Assembly (NCBI RefSeq): GCF_029338275.1
Contig: NZ_CP119789.1
Location: 1,240,001-1,304,000 of the forward strand
From: Haloarcula ordinaria
GTDB taxonomy: Archaea; Halobacteriota; Halobacteria; Halobacteriales; Haloarculaceae
Reading direction: 5' to 3'
DNA length: 64,000 nucleotides
The notes beneath the pieces are model-generated. The model was given only the letters and a program-made list of their open reading frames with translations, was not told the origin of the DNA and searched no databases. Positions 40,807 to 48,003 of the stretch are shown piece by piece (the first letter of the stretch is position 1; the number at the start of each line of letters is the position of its first letter). The position numbers and the translations under genes are program-made.

Positions 40807-40823
40807 CGGGAACACTGTTCCCG
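40807..40823 (-). promoter_or_regulatory. Palindromic operator-like element
   Basis: CGGGAACA-C-TGTTCCCG: eight-base perfect arms with a one-base centre, 6 bases upstream of the ATG of the 49-residue gene and downstream of a TATA-like CTATCTACC (about 40830-40838). The position suits an autorepressor site. A hairpin in RNA is also possible. Confidence 0.5.
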
Positions 40824-40910
40824 GTGCTGGTAGATAGATGCCGCATGGACAAATAACCGGTAGGTGCACGCTAGCAGTGGCTGCAGACGGATACCGACCT
40901 CTCTCTATCT

Positions 40911-40936
40911 GAAACGTTTCGGGGAACAGTTAATTC
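40911..40936 (+). promoter_or_regulatory. GAAACGTTTC palindrome and TATA-like box of the stress-protein operon
   Basis: GAAACGTTTC (40911-40920) is a perfect 10-base palindrome directly upstream of the TATA-like GTTAATTCA (about 40929-40937), which is about 26 bases before the ATG at 40958. The position suits an activator or regulator of the universal stress protein genes. Confidence 0.45.
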
Positions 40937-40957
40937 ACTTCGAGTTGTACGACTGGT

Positions 40958-41377
40958 ATGGGCAGTATCCTCCTTGCCACCGACGGGAGCGAGTACGCGC
41001 GGAAAGCAGCCGACAGGGCGATCGACCTGGCCGAGGAGCACGAGAGCCCGTTGCACGTCATCTGTGTCGTCGACCGCCAGAAGTTCGACGACCCGGCGCT
41101 CAGCTCCGCGGAACTGGCGACCATCTACGCCGAGGACCACGCCGTCGTCTCTGTCAACGAGGTGACCCAGATGGCCGACGGTCGAGATATCGTCGTCGAG
41201 GGGGAGACGAGACACGGCGTCCCCCACGAGACGATTCTCGAGTACGCCGACGAGGTCGATGCGGACGTCATCGTCGTCGGCGAACACGGCGACCACGAGG
41301 AGCACTTCTCTGGCGTCGGCAAGAAGGTGGCCAGTACGTACGACCGTGACGTGGTCGTCGTGACAGCAGAGCCCTGA
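40958..41377 (+). CDS. Universal stress protein
   Basis: A 139-residue USP (UspA-like alpha/beta fold). It begins MGSILLATDGSEYARKAADR and has VDADVIVVGEHGDHEEHFSGVGKKV near the end; the ATP-binding Gly motif G-x2-G-x9-G-x-S/T is only partly kept (FSGVGKKVA), so it may not bind ATP in the usual way. It is followed by a two-domain USP gene after 8 bases, likely one operon. USPs bind nucleotides and act in stress survival. Confidence 0.9.
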   Translation: MGSILLATDGSEYARKAADRAIDLAEEHESPLHVICVVDRQKFDDPALSSAELATIYAEDHAVVSVNEVTQMADGRDIVVEGETRHGVPHETILEYADEVDADVIVVGEHGDHEEHFSGVGKKVASTYDRDVVVVTAEP

Positions 41378-41385
41378 CCACGACG

Positions 41386-42258
41386 ATGTACGACCAGATT
41401 CTGATTCCGACCGACGGCGGTGACGTCGCCGACACCGCGGCCGAGGTGGCGATCACGCTCGCCGGCCGCTTCGACGCCACGCTGCACGTCGTCCACGTCA
41501 GCGAACTCGGCGAACTGCCGCCGGGCACGGACGACGCGGACGCGAGCCCCCTCGCGAGCGGCGCCGAGGCCGCGGTGACCGAGATAGCGGAGGCCGCAGC
41601 CGATGCCGGGCTCGAAGTGGCGACGGCCATCGTCGAGGCCGGCAGTTCCGTCCACGGGGCGCTCCTCGCCTACGTCGAGCGCCACGACGTCGACTGCCTG
41701 GTCATGGGCACACACGGCCGGAGCGGGGTCGACCGAGTCGTCTTCGGGAGCGTCGCCGAGCGGACGGTCCGTGAGTCCCCGGTGCCCGTGCTGACCGTCC
41801 ACGCCGAGACGGTCCTCGACCCGGACTTCTCCTCGATACTGGTCCCGACGGACGGCAGTCGCTGTGCCCGAACCGCCGTGGACCACGCTATCGAACTGGC
41901 CGACCTGACCGGTGCGACGCTCCACCTCCTCAACGTCGTCAACCCGGCGGCAATCTACGGCGACGTCGACACGGCTCGAATCCTCGACTCGCTCGAAGCG
42001 GCCGGGGCCGGACTGCTCGAGGACCTCGAGGAAGTCGCGAGCGACGCCGGCCTCTCGTCGGTGGAGACGACCGTCACGACCGGCACGCCCCACCGGGCCA
42101 TCAGAGCGTACGCCGACGACCACGACATCGACTGCATCGCGATGGGGACCCACGGCCGGACCGGCGTCCAGCGCTACCTGCTGGGCAGCGTCACCAGTCG
42201 CGTCATCCGACTGTCCGACGTCCCGGTCCTCGCGATTCCGGGGACGCGAGACGACTGA
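41386..42258 (+). CDS. Two-domain universal stress protein
   Basis: A 290-residue protein of two USP domains. The first is residues 1-140 (MYDQILIPTDGGDVADTAAE..., VMGTHGRSGVDRVVFGSVAERTV), the second residues about 148-290 (ILVPTDGSRCARTAVDHAIELA..., AMGTHGRTGVQRYLLGSVTSRVI). Both carry the nucleotide-binding motif G-T-H-G-R-x-G-(V)-x-R-x-x-x-G-S-V. Transcribed with the single-domain USP just upstream. Confidence 0.92.
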   Translation: MYDQILIPTDGGDVADTAAEVAITLAGRFDATLHVVHVSELGELPPGTDDADASPLASGAEAAVTEIAEAAADAGLEVATAIVEAGSSVHGALLAYVERHDVDCLVMGTHGRSGVDRVVFGSVAERTVRESPVPVLTVHAETVLDPDFSSILVPTDGSRCARTAVDHAIELADLTGATLHLLNVVNPAAIYGDVDTARILDSLEAAGAGLLEDLEEVASDAGLSSVETTVTTGTPHRAIRAYADDHDIDCIAMGTHGRTGVQRYLLGSVTSRVIRLSDVPVLAIPGTRDD

Positions 42259-42270
42259 CCCCTCGCCCCG

Positions 42271-43494
42271 TCAGTCCGCTTCTTCCAGCAGCCAGCCGAA
42301 GCGTTTCTCCCAGAACTCCTCGCTCCGTGGCTTCTTGCTCTTGCCGCGGGTCTTCCGGTCGCGAATCCGTCGTTCGAGGACGTCCCGGGCCTCGTTGAGG
42401 GCGTGACTCGCGCCGTATCCCTCGCCCGATGCCATGTAGAGGCCCTGGTCGGTGTGCAGACGGATGCGAGCCAGCAACAGCGGCGTCCCGCGGAGTTTCT
42501 CGTCGTGCTCGTGGAGGTGTATCTTCGCGTCGAGGACCGTCATCTCCCGGTCGCGCCCGTCGAACTTGTCGACCATCTCGACGATGTCCTCGTACTGCAC
42601 GTCGTCGAGCAGGTCGGTGCCGTACACCTGGACGCTCCGGTTGCCGCCGGCCTCCCAGGTGAGCGCGTCGAGGACGTCCGTCTTGGTGACGATGCCGTAC
42701 GGGTGGCCGTTGTCGGTGACGACGAGCGACGAGCCACCGAGGTCGAACATCGCCTCGACGGCCACGTCGAGCGTCTCGTCGGGGTCGATGGTCCGGACCG
42801 GCGCCACCATCACGTCACGGACTGGCAGGTCGAGCACCCGCTGGAGTTCACCCTCCCGGGCACCGAAGCCGCCGCCACGGCTTCGACTGGCGCTGGCCGC
42901 GAGCGACCCGCCGAAGGAGTCCTGCCCGCTCGCGTCGCCGCCCTGACTCTGTCTGGCCTCCCGGACGGTGAGCTCGGTCACGTCGTAGAGGCTCACGATG
43001 CCGACGGGGTCGTCGTCCTCGACGACCGGGAGGTGCGTGATACGGTGCTCCCGGAAGTCGTGGAGCGCTTCGCCGAGCGTCGTCTCCGGTGCCACGGTGA
43101 CGAGGTCCGACGTCGCGGCCTCGCGCACCGTCGCCGCGTCGAGGAACGGCATCACCGCCTCGAGAATCCCGTCGACGGTGACGATGCCCGTCAGCGTCTC
43201 CCCCTCGAACACGGGGAGCAGTTGCGTGTCGCTGTCTATCATCAACTGCGCGACGGCGCGAATGTCCTCGTCCGCGCGCAGTCGAGGCACGTGCCAGACG
43301 AGCGAGCCGACCTTCTCGTCCGGCGGGTGGTGGGACCCGGCCAGCTGCCGGCGGGTGACGATGCCCTCGAACTCGTCACCGTGGACGACGACGCCCTTGA
43401 GCGTGGGGTCGTCGAAGGCGCCGACGAGCTTCGAGACGCGCGTCTCCGGGCTGAACTCGGTGTAGTCTTCCGAAACGATTGCTGCGATATCCAT
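42271..43494 (-). CDS. Four-CBS protein with C-terminal HPF/S30AE-like domain
   Basis: A 407-residue soluble protein. Residues about 1-185 and 215-280 hold CBS domain repeats (VSEDYTEFSPETRVSKLV, PRLRADEDIRAVAQLMI, LVTVAPETTLGEALHDF, APVRTIDPDETLDVAVEAMF), which bind adenosyl ligands. A Gly/Ser/Ala-rich linker separates pairs. The last about 110 residues (VQYEDIVEMVDKFDGRDREM, AKIHLHEHDEKLRGTPLLLARIR, GASHALNEARDVLERRIRD) match the pattern of ribosome hibernation-promoting factor HPF/S30AE. The combination suggests an energy-sensing ribosome-binding protein. Start ATG at 43494 (MDIAAIVSEDYTEF). Confidence 0.85.
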   Translation of the reverse strand: MDIAAIVSEDYTEFSPETRVSKLVGAFDDPTLKGVVVHGDEFEGIVTRRQLAGSHHPPDEKVGSLVWHVPRLRADEDIRAVAQLMIDSDTQLLPVFEGETLTGIVTVDGILEAVMPFLDAATVREAATSDLVTVAPETTLGEALHDFREHRITHLPVVEDDDPVGIVSLYDVTELTVREARQSQGGDASGQDSFGGSLAASASRSRGGGFGAREGELQRVLDLPVRDVMVAPVRTIDPDETLDVAVEAMFDLGGSSLVVTDNGHPYGIVTKTDVLDALTWEAGGNRSVQVYGTDLLDDVQYEDIVEMVDKFDGRDREMTVLDAKIHLHEHDEKLRGTPLLLARIRLHTDQGLYMASGEGYGASHALNEARDVLERRIRDRKTRGKSKKPRSEEFWEKRFGWLLEEAD

Positions 43495-43838
43495 GAATTT
43501 CCATGTTTCCGCTGTAGTCGACGGCTGTACGACGCTGTTGGCAACTATCGTTGCCCTCAGATGAGACTTCGTCGCACGGCAGCAAATACCCGCCGATGGT
43601 TCTCGGCCCGTGAGATTCGGGGTGCGGCTGAGACGCGTTCGTCCGGCCACCTCTCGCTGCTGTGGTGGCTTCCCTGACGAGTACGGGGTCGACTACCGAC
43701 GGCGACGACCGTGGTCGAAACGGCCGGGCCTGGTGTTCCGGGAATCATAGGATGGGGACCGACCCGAAGTTTGGTCGACCTAAAAGTGTTGTCCTACTGG
43801 TAGGTATAAGTGCCTGACGCACGTACGGATATACTGCA
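43495..43838. other. Divergent intergenic region between CBS-HPF gene and dps
   Basis: 344 bases. The right third holds the dps promoter elements listed separately. An open frame of about 38 codons (43560-43676) is rich in Arg and Trp and unlike its neighbours, so I do not call it. I see no RNA gene; the remainder is unassigned. Confidence 0.5.
43770..43812 (+). promoter_or_regulatory. dps promoter: DtxR-like palindrome, second inverted repeat and TATA-like box
   Basis: TTTGGTCGACCTAAA (43770-43784) is a near-perfect palindrome of the iron-dependent DtxR/IdeR type. CCTAC-TG-GTAGG (43793-43804) is a second inverted repeat. It overlaps GGTATAAGTG (43803-43812), the TATA-like box about 32 bases before the dps ATG. 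The arrangement suits repression of dps by a metal-sensing regulator. Confidence 0.6.
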
Positions 43839-44384
43839 ATGAGTTCCCAGAAAAGCGCTCGCAAAGCAGCACAGACGGTCGGCGAGAACCCGCTCCGTAT
43901 CGACGAGGAGAAAGCCGAACAGGTCATCGACGCGCTGAACACGGACCTCGCCGACGCGTACGTCCTCTACCACCAGCTCCACAAGCACCACTGGAACGTG
44001 GAAGGTGCGGAGCACCGGGACATCCACGTCTTCCTCCAGGAGGCCTACGAGGAAGTCGAAGAAGCAGCGGACGAGATCGCCGAGCGCGTCCAGACGCTCG
44101 GCGGGGTGCCCCACGCGAGCATGGCCACGCTGTCGGACGTAGCGACCGTCGAACCGGAGGACGAGGACGTCTACGACATCCGGACCTCGCTGCAGAACGA
44201 CCTCGAGATGTACGGCGACATCCTCGAGAGCTACCGGGAGCACATCGACCTCGCGGCGGGCCTGGGCGACCACGGAACCGCCCACATGCTCCGTGAACAG
44301 CTCATCGAGGTCGAAGAACACGCCCACGTCATCGACCACTACCTCGAAGACGACACGCTCGTCGTCGACTCGGCGACGAACTGA
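43839..44384 (+). CDS. dpsA: Dps-like ferritin (DpsA)
   Basis: A 181-residue iron-storing, DNA/oxidative-stress-protecting miniferritin that forms a dodecamer. Family motifs include VLYHQLHKHHWNVEGAEHRDIHVFLQEAYEE (ferroxidase His, Asp and Glu) and the late EEHAHVIDHYLED. The N-terminal extension MSSQKSARKAAQTVGENPLR carries Lys and Arg, as in haloarchaeal DpsA. Expression is probably metal-controlled from the palindrome described at 43770. Confidence 0.95.
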   Translation: MSSQKSARKAAQTVGENPLRIDEEKAEQVIDALNTDLADAYVLYHQLHKHHWNVEGAEHRDIHVFLQEAYEEVEEAADEIAERVQTLGGVPHASMATLSDVATVEPEDEDVYDIRTSLQNDLEMYGDILESYREHIDLAAGLGDHGTAHMLREQLIEVEEHAHVIDHYLEDDTLVVDSATN

Positions 44385-44483
44385 GCGACCACCGACTGAC
44401 AGCCCACCCGTTTTCCCGCGTCGAGTCGCCGGTTGCTCTGGAGAGTCACGCCCGCCGTCCGCCCTGGCACACCGTCGTCTCTG

Positions 44484-44651
44484 TTATCGCCGTACGTCGA
44501 CGGTCAGTTCGCTCGAAATCCACCCGTCCGAGTTCCCGGCTTCGAGAAAGACCGATTTCCCCGGACAGCTCGTACAGAAGGATATCTCGGGCGTCTCCGG
44601 CGTCTCTGCCTTCGCATCATCACTGGTGGTGGACTGTGTGCCAGCGGCCAT
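44484..44651 (-). CDS. 55-residue Cys-pair protein under a DtxR-like operator
   Basis: A small gene: MAAGTQSTTSDDAKAETPET, then ISFCTSCPGKSVFLEAGNS and DGWISSELTVDVRR. The pair FCTSC could bind a metal, and the GNSDGWIS segment with a VxVRR end looks like a conserved core. Start ATG at 44651, stop at 44484. The promoter has a TATA-like TTTTTATTTTAGG (minus strand) about 26 bases before the ATG and a perfect TTAGG-CAGA-CCTAA palindrome overlapping it. The coding call rests on this promoter, the exact reading frame and the composition; I do not assign a function. Confidence 0.75.
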   Translation of the reverse strand: MAAGTQSTTSDDAKAETPETPEISFCTSCPGKSVFLEAGNSDGWISSELTVDVRR

Positions 44652-44660
44652 TACGAGCGA

Positions 44661-44685
44661 TTAGGCAGACCTAAAATAAAAATGG
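44661..44685 (-). promoter_or_regulatory. DtxR/IdeR-like operator overlapping a TATA-like box
   Basis: TTAGG-CAGA-CCTAA (44661-44674) is a perfect 5+4+5 palindrome of the kind bound by iron/manganese regulators of the DtxR family (TroR, SirR, Idr in haloarchaea). It overlaps the AT-rich box TAAAATAAAAA (44672-44682), read as TTTTTATTTTA on the minus strand, about 26 bases upstream of the ATG at 44651. Confidence 0.65.
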
Positions 44686-44741
44686 TCCGGTTCGTCTCGG
44701 CAGGTCCGGGCGTCCTGTGCGAGCAACGTGCACACAGGGCT

Positions 44742-44822
44742 CGAGCGAACTCCGTTCGCTCGGCGGATTCGAACCGAAGCGAGACTCACTGCGTTCGTCC
44801 CGCAGGGTTCGAACCGCCCGTC
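44742..44822. repeat. Hairpins and T-arm-like repeats downstream of tRNA-Val
   Basis: A perfect 8-base hairpin CGAGCGAA-CTCCG-TTCGCTCG (44742-44762) is followed by GGCGGATTCGAACC (44762-44775), which equals the T-arm segment of the tRNA (inside 44864-44937). A further T-arm-like GGGTTCGAACC lies at about 44804-44814. This points to tRNA 3'-end copies left by integration or rearrangement. No integrase gene is found. Confidence 0.55.
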
Positions 44823-44824
44823 GG

Positions 44825-44864
44825 ATAGATTCGCCACTCACGGCTCGTTCGTGGCAGAATCTAT
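44825..44864. repeat. Imperfect hairpin immediately downstream of the tRNA
   Basis: ATAGATTCGCCAC (44825-44837) pairs with GTGGCAGAATCTAT (44851-44864) with a single bulge. In the tRNA transcript direction it follows directly after the discriminator base, so it may form part of the trailer or terminator. Confidence 0.5.
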
Positions 44865-44937
44865 GGGTCCGGGCGGATTCGAACCACCGACCTCGGCCTT
44901 GTAAAGGCCACGTCATAACCAACTAGACCACGGACCC
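44864..44937 (-). tRNA. tRNA-Val (anticodon TAC)
   Basis: On the minus strand the acceptor stem starts GGGTCCG and pairs with CGGACCC near the 3' end; the discriminator is A. The anticodon arm TGGCC-TTTACAA-GGCCG gives anticodon TAC, which reads valine GTA codons. The T-arm contains GTTCGAATCC. CCA is not encoded. The length is about 74 bases with no intron visible. Confidence 0.92.
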
Positions 44938-44984
44938 GCACTACGTCGTTTTCGACCGTCGGGAATAACGCTTTCTCTCTGAGA

Positions 44985-45649
44985 CTACCAGAACTTCACG
45001 CCCAGGTCGTGCATCCGTTCGTTGTGGCGGGCGACGTTGATGAGCAGCGGCGTGACCGCCTCCACCTCTGCGGCGTTCGAGAGGGGGCCGCCGTCGAGGG
45101 CCCTGAGGCCCTCGATGGCCTCTGCGAGTTCGCTGACCGTGTCTTTCGCGTCGCCGTCGTCGCCGACGACGACGGTGTCCCAGTCGGCTCGGCGTCGAGG
45201 TTCGCCAGCCGACCGGCCGCGAGGTTGTGGAACGCGCCGACGACGGGGGTGTCGTCGGGCGCGGCGTTCGCCGCGAGTTCGGTGACGCTGCCGACGCCAG
45301 GCTGGTTGTAGTGGAACCCGTCCTCGTCGCGTTTCATCCCCACGGCGGGCGAGACGAGGACGGCGTCACCGAGCTCGTCGGCGACCGATTCGACGGTGTC
45401 CGTGAGGTGGTACGCGGGGACGGCCGCGACGACGACGTCCGCCCGGGCCGTGGCATCGAGGTTCGAGAGCCCCTCGACCGTGACGTCTCGGCCGCGGCTG
45501 TCGAGTTCCGTCTCGTACTCCTCGGCCATCTGGTCGGCCTTCTCGGCCTCCCGAGACCCGATGATGACCGTGTGGTTGGAGTCCGCCGCCCAGCGCAGCG
45601 CGAGGCCCTGTCCGATGTCGCCGGTGCCGCCGAGTAATGCGATGTCCAT
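44985..45649 (-). pseudogene. npdG: F420H2:NADP+ oxidoreductase gene with a one-base frameshift
   Basis: Encodes an NADPH-dependent F420 reductase. The NADP-binding start is MDIALLGGTGDIGQGLALRW, with VIIGSREAEKADQMAEEY and VSPAVGMKRDEDGFHY later. Reading is clean to LANLDAEP and then shifts; the correct frame (DTVVVGDDGDAKDTVSELAE, then ...ARHNERMHDLGVKFW, stop at 44985) resumes. The sequence GAGCCGACTGG lacks one base expected from GAGCCGGACTGG, at about 45185-45186. Restoring it gives about 221 residues, the usual NpdG size. Either a genuine mutation that truncates the enzyme or a sequencing error. The gene maps next to the tRNA gene. Confidence 0.85.
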
Positions 45650-45699
45650 GTCGACTGAGTGGAGTGTCCGGCGAATAAGCGTTGTGCGACCGACCTCGA

Positions 45700-46089
45700 T
45701 TACGTGTAGGTCTCCCAGGCCCAGTCGAACCCCCCGCCGTACGCGACGTAGAGGGCGGTGGCCAGTCCGGCGACGAACGTGGCAAGCTGGACGAGTATCC
45801 CGGCGAGACTCGTGTGCCCGAGCGCGAGATTCGCGACCGTCGCCAGGCTCACCGTCGCGAAGAAGAACACGAGAATGAACATGGCCAACCGACCCGGTCG
45901 GTGGGCGTCGTCGAAGATGTCCCGGTGTTCACGCATCGTCCAGTAGGCGGCGGGCCACGCGACGAGCTGGAAGCCGACGGTGTACAGCTGGGCCACGTCG
46001 AGGCTCGGGATGTAGACGGCCACCCCACCGACGATGCCGGCCCAGACGCTCACCAGGAGCGACCAGCCGACCAGCGACAACCGACCCAT
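45700..46089 (-). CDS. Four-helix membrane protein, hypothetical
   Basis: A 129-residue protein with hydrophobic helices LVGWSLLVSVWAGIVGGVAVYI, LYTVGFQLVAWPAAYWTM, LAMFILVFFFATVSLATVANLAL and LAGILVQLATFVAGLATALYV, ending with YGGGFDWAWETYT. No domain recognised. It lies downstream of the HAD phosphatase gene in the other reading direction pair, 43 bases away, and upstream of the F420 oxidoreductase gene by about 50 bases, all on the minus strand. Confidence 0.75.
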   Translation of the reverse strand: MGRLSLVGWSLLVSVWAGIVGGVAVYIPSLDVAQLYTVGFQLVAWPAAYWTMREHRDIFDDAHRPGRLAMFILVFFFATVSLATVANLALGHTSLAGILVQLATFVAGLATALYVAYGGGFDWAWETYT

Positions 46090-46131
46090 AGCTCGACCTG
46101 TTCGTCGGCGCAGAAATCCCTGCCGTTTCGC

Positions 46132-46998
46132 TCACTCCAGCAGGTCCGGCAGGTCCTCGACGGAGTCGACGACGGCGCTGGCGCCCGCGCTGGCGTACTT
46201 CTCCCGCCCCGCCTCGCCGGTGAGGCCGCCGGTCAGGACGCCGATACCGTAGTACACCCGTTCCTCGTCCTCGGCGTCGGCGTTGACTGCCGTCTCGATG
46301 TCGTCGAGCGTGTCGCCGGCGAACCCCACCCGCTCGGCGCCGAAGCGCTCCGCGAGGGTCAGGAGGGCGTACGGATGGGGTTTCCCCTCCGCCCAGTCGT
46401 CCATCGTGAACCTATGGTCGTCGGGGACGTCGAGCCCGACCCGTTCCAGTGCGATATCGGCCTCGGCGGCCGGTCGCCCCGTCACGACACCGACGTGGTA
46501 GCGCGACTGGAGCGCCTCGAGCGTGTCGGCCGAGACCAGCTTCGGTTCGTCGTGTATGTAGCCCGGCGCATCGAACGGTGGCTCACCGCCCTCTATCTCC
46601 CGATACAGGTCCGCTCCGAGATAGAAGGCCTGGAACACGTCCCGGAGCCGGTCGCTGTCCCACGCCTCGAACACCGCTCGGGCGCTCGCGTCGTCGAGTC
46701 GGTCCCGGACGACCGCTTTCGCGGCGTCCAGTCCCCCACCGTGCTCGGCGATGGCGTCGGTGAACTCGGCGATGGTGCCGATATCACCCTCCCGGTCGGC
46801 GAGGACGAACAGCGCCGCCGCGTCGGTCAGCATCCAGTCGTTGTTGAACCCGCCCGCGTCCTTGAACTGCTGGACGTCGGCCCGCTCGATGGTGTCGCCG
46901 TACACCCGGTCGACGGACTCGAGGATAGCCCGCCGGTAGGAGTCGGCCACGTCCACGAGCACGCCGTCGATGTCGAGGACGACCGCGTCTACGTGCAT
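46132..46998 (-). CDS. HAD-superfamily hydrolase (TIGR01548-like)
   Basis: A 288-residue class IA HAD protein. Motif I is [20 protein letters not shown] near residue 7, motif II Thr in VGVVTGRP, the Lys in EGKPHPY and motif [16 protein letters not shown]. The helical cap lies between motif I and II. Archaeal members of this group have been compared with imidazoleglycerol-phosphate enzymes, but the substrate is unknown. ATG at 46998 is the family start; an upstream extension is unlike it. The upstream UPF0146 gene is on the same strand with 19 bases between. Confidence 0.88.
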   Translation of the reverse strand: MHVDAVVLDIDGVLVDVADSYRRAILESVDRVYGDTIERADVQQFKDAGGFNNDWMLTDAAALFVLADREGDIGTIAEFTDAIAEHGGGLDAAKAVVRDRLDDASARAVFEAWDSDRLRDVFQAFYLGADLYREIEGGEPPFDAPGYIHDEPKLVSADTLEALQSRYHVGVVTGRPAAEADIALERVGLDVPDDHRFTMDDWAEGKPHPYALLTLAERFGAERVGFAGDTLDDIETAVNADAEDEERVYYGIGVLTGGLTGEAGREKYASAGASAVVDSVEDLPDLLE

Positions 46999-47017
46999 GG
47001 CTGGCCGAACACGCCGC

Positions 47018-47428
47018 TCATTCAAGCACCTTCCCATCTCTGCCGGTCGCCCGGTACAGCGTCTCCCCACCGGGGAGCTGCTCCGTGTCCACCGGCACCG
47101 TTGGCGGGTCCCCGCCGAGCGTCGTGAACCAGCAGGCTGCGTCGACCGACCGCGCGACCGCACGTGTGGGACGGTGCAGTTCTGGCGGCAGGTTCCGTGC
47201 GAAGACGACGTCCGCGCCGGCGTACACGGAGCGGTCCGGGTCGGTCACGTCGTCGACGACGAACCGCACGCCGTCGGGAACCGGCCGCGGGTCGATGTCG
47301 GTCGCGGTCACTGCGACGCCCTCGGCGGCCAGCCTGCCGGCTACACCGGGCCGATTCCCCACCCCGACCTCGACGACAGAATCGACAGACAACAGCCGGC
47401 TGACCAGTTCTGTCTCGGGGTCGTTCAC
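47018..47428 (-). CDS. UPF0146 family protein (methyltransferase-like fold)
   Basis: A 136-residue protein of UPF0146, found in many archaea. The Rossmann-type start [20 protein letters not shown] and [10 protein letters not shown] resemble a SAM-binding site, followed by [10 protein letters not shown] and a C-terminal [15 protein letters not shown]; activity is unknown. The GTG at 47428 ([13 protein letters not shown]) is chosen because the TATA-like TATATGC lies about 29 bases upstream and because an ATG at 47569 would run through the divergent gene. Same strand as the HAD hydrolase. Confidence 0.85.
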   Translation of the reverse strand: MNDPETELVSRLLSVDSVVEVGVGNRPGVAGRLAAEGVAVTATDIDPRPVPDGVRFVVDDVTDPDRSVYAGADVVFARNLPPELHRPTRAVARSVDAACWFTTLGGDPPTVPVDTEQLPGGETLYRATGRDGKVLE

Positions 47429-47433
47429 GTCGG

Positions 47434-47460
47434 GATATTTATGAGACGGCGTCGCATATA
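47434..47460. promoter_or_regulatory. Overlapping divergent promoters of UPF0146 and archaemetzincin genes
   Basis: GATATTTATGA (47434-47444) serves as a TATA-like box for the archaemetzincin gene (about 28 bases before 47468) and GCATATA (47454-47460) as one for UPF0146 (TATATGC on the minus strand, about 29 bases before 47428). The two transcripts would share about 40 bases of control region. Confidence 0.5.
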
Positions 47461-47467
47461 CGTTCGC

Positions 47468-47989
47468 ATGCACGTCGATATCGTACCCGTGGGCGAGGTC
47501 TCCGCCCAGGTAAAGCGGGAGGCCTCCGATGGATTGCGGTCCGTCTACGACTGCGAGGTCTCCATGCACGAACCACAGCCCATCCCGAAGGGTGCGTACG
47601 ACGCCGACCGAGATCAGTATCGAGCCGAGGAGCTCATCGACCTCGTCCGCCGGGTCGGGGCCGGCGACAAGAACATCGGCATCACGCCGATGGACCTGTT
47701 CTACCGCCGCCGGAACTACGTCTTCGGGCTCGCCTACCTCGGTGGCTCCGGCAGCGTCATCTCGACCTATCGGCTGCAGACCTCCTCAGACGGCGGGTTC
47801 TCGAACCGCTCGGCCAGCGAAATCTTCTCGGCCCGCGTCCGGAAGGAGATCGTCCACGAGATCGGCCACACCATCGGACTGGAGCACTGTGACAACAAGC
47901 GCTGCGTGATGAACTTCTCGCCGACGGTCAGACAGGTCGACGTCAAGGAGGCGTCGCTCTGTGGTTCCTGTCAGCGTGACGTCCTCTGA
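47468..47989 (+). CDS. amzA: Archaemetzincin zinc protease
   Basis: A 173-residue metalloprotease. The zinc site is HEIGHTIGLEHC near residues 130-141, followed by a second CVMNFS...CGSCQ cluster, the archaemetzincin signature HExGHxxGxxHCxxxxCxMx(17)CxxC. This fits an aminopeptidase-like soluble enzyme in the cytoplasm. The start ATG is at 47468 (MHVDIVPVGEVSA). It is divergent from the UPF0146 gene. Confidence 0.94.
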   Translation: MHVDIVPVGEVSAQVKREASDGLRSVYDCEVSMHEPQPIPKGAYDADRDQYRAEELIDLVRRVGAGDKNIGITPMDLFYRRRNYVFGLAYLGGSGSVISTYRLQTSSDGGFSNRSASEIFSARVRKEIVHEIGHTIGLEHCDNKRCVMNFSPTVRQVDVKEASLCGSCQRDVL

Positions 47990-48003
47990 GCCGGCCGGAA
48001 TTC

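Noticed and set aside
43560..43676. 38-codon frame upstream of dps
   Set aside because: Arg- and Trp-rich, unlike haloarchaeal proteins; no promoter of the usual form precedes it.
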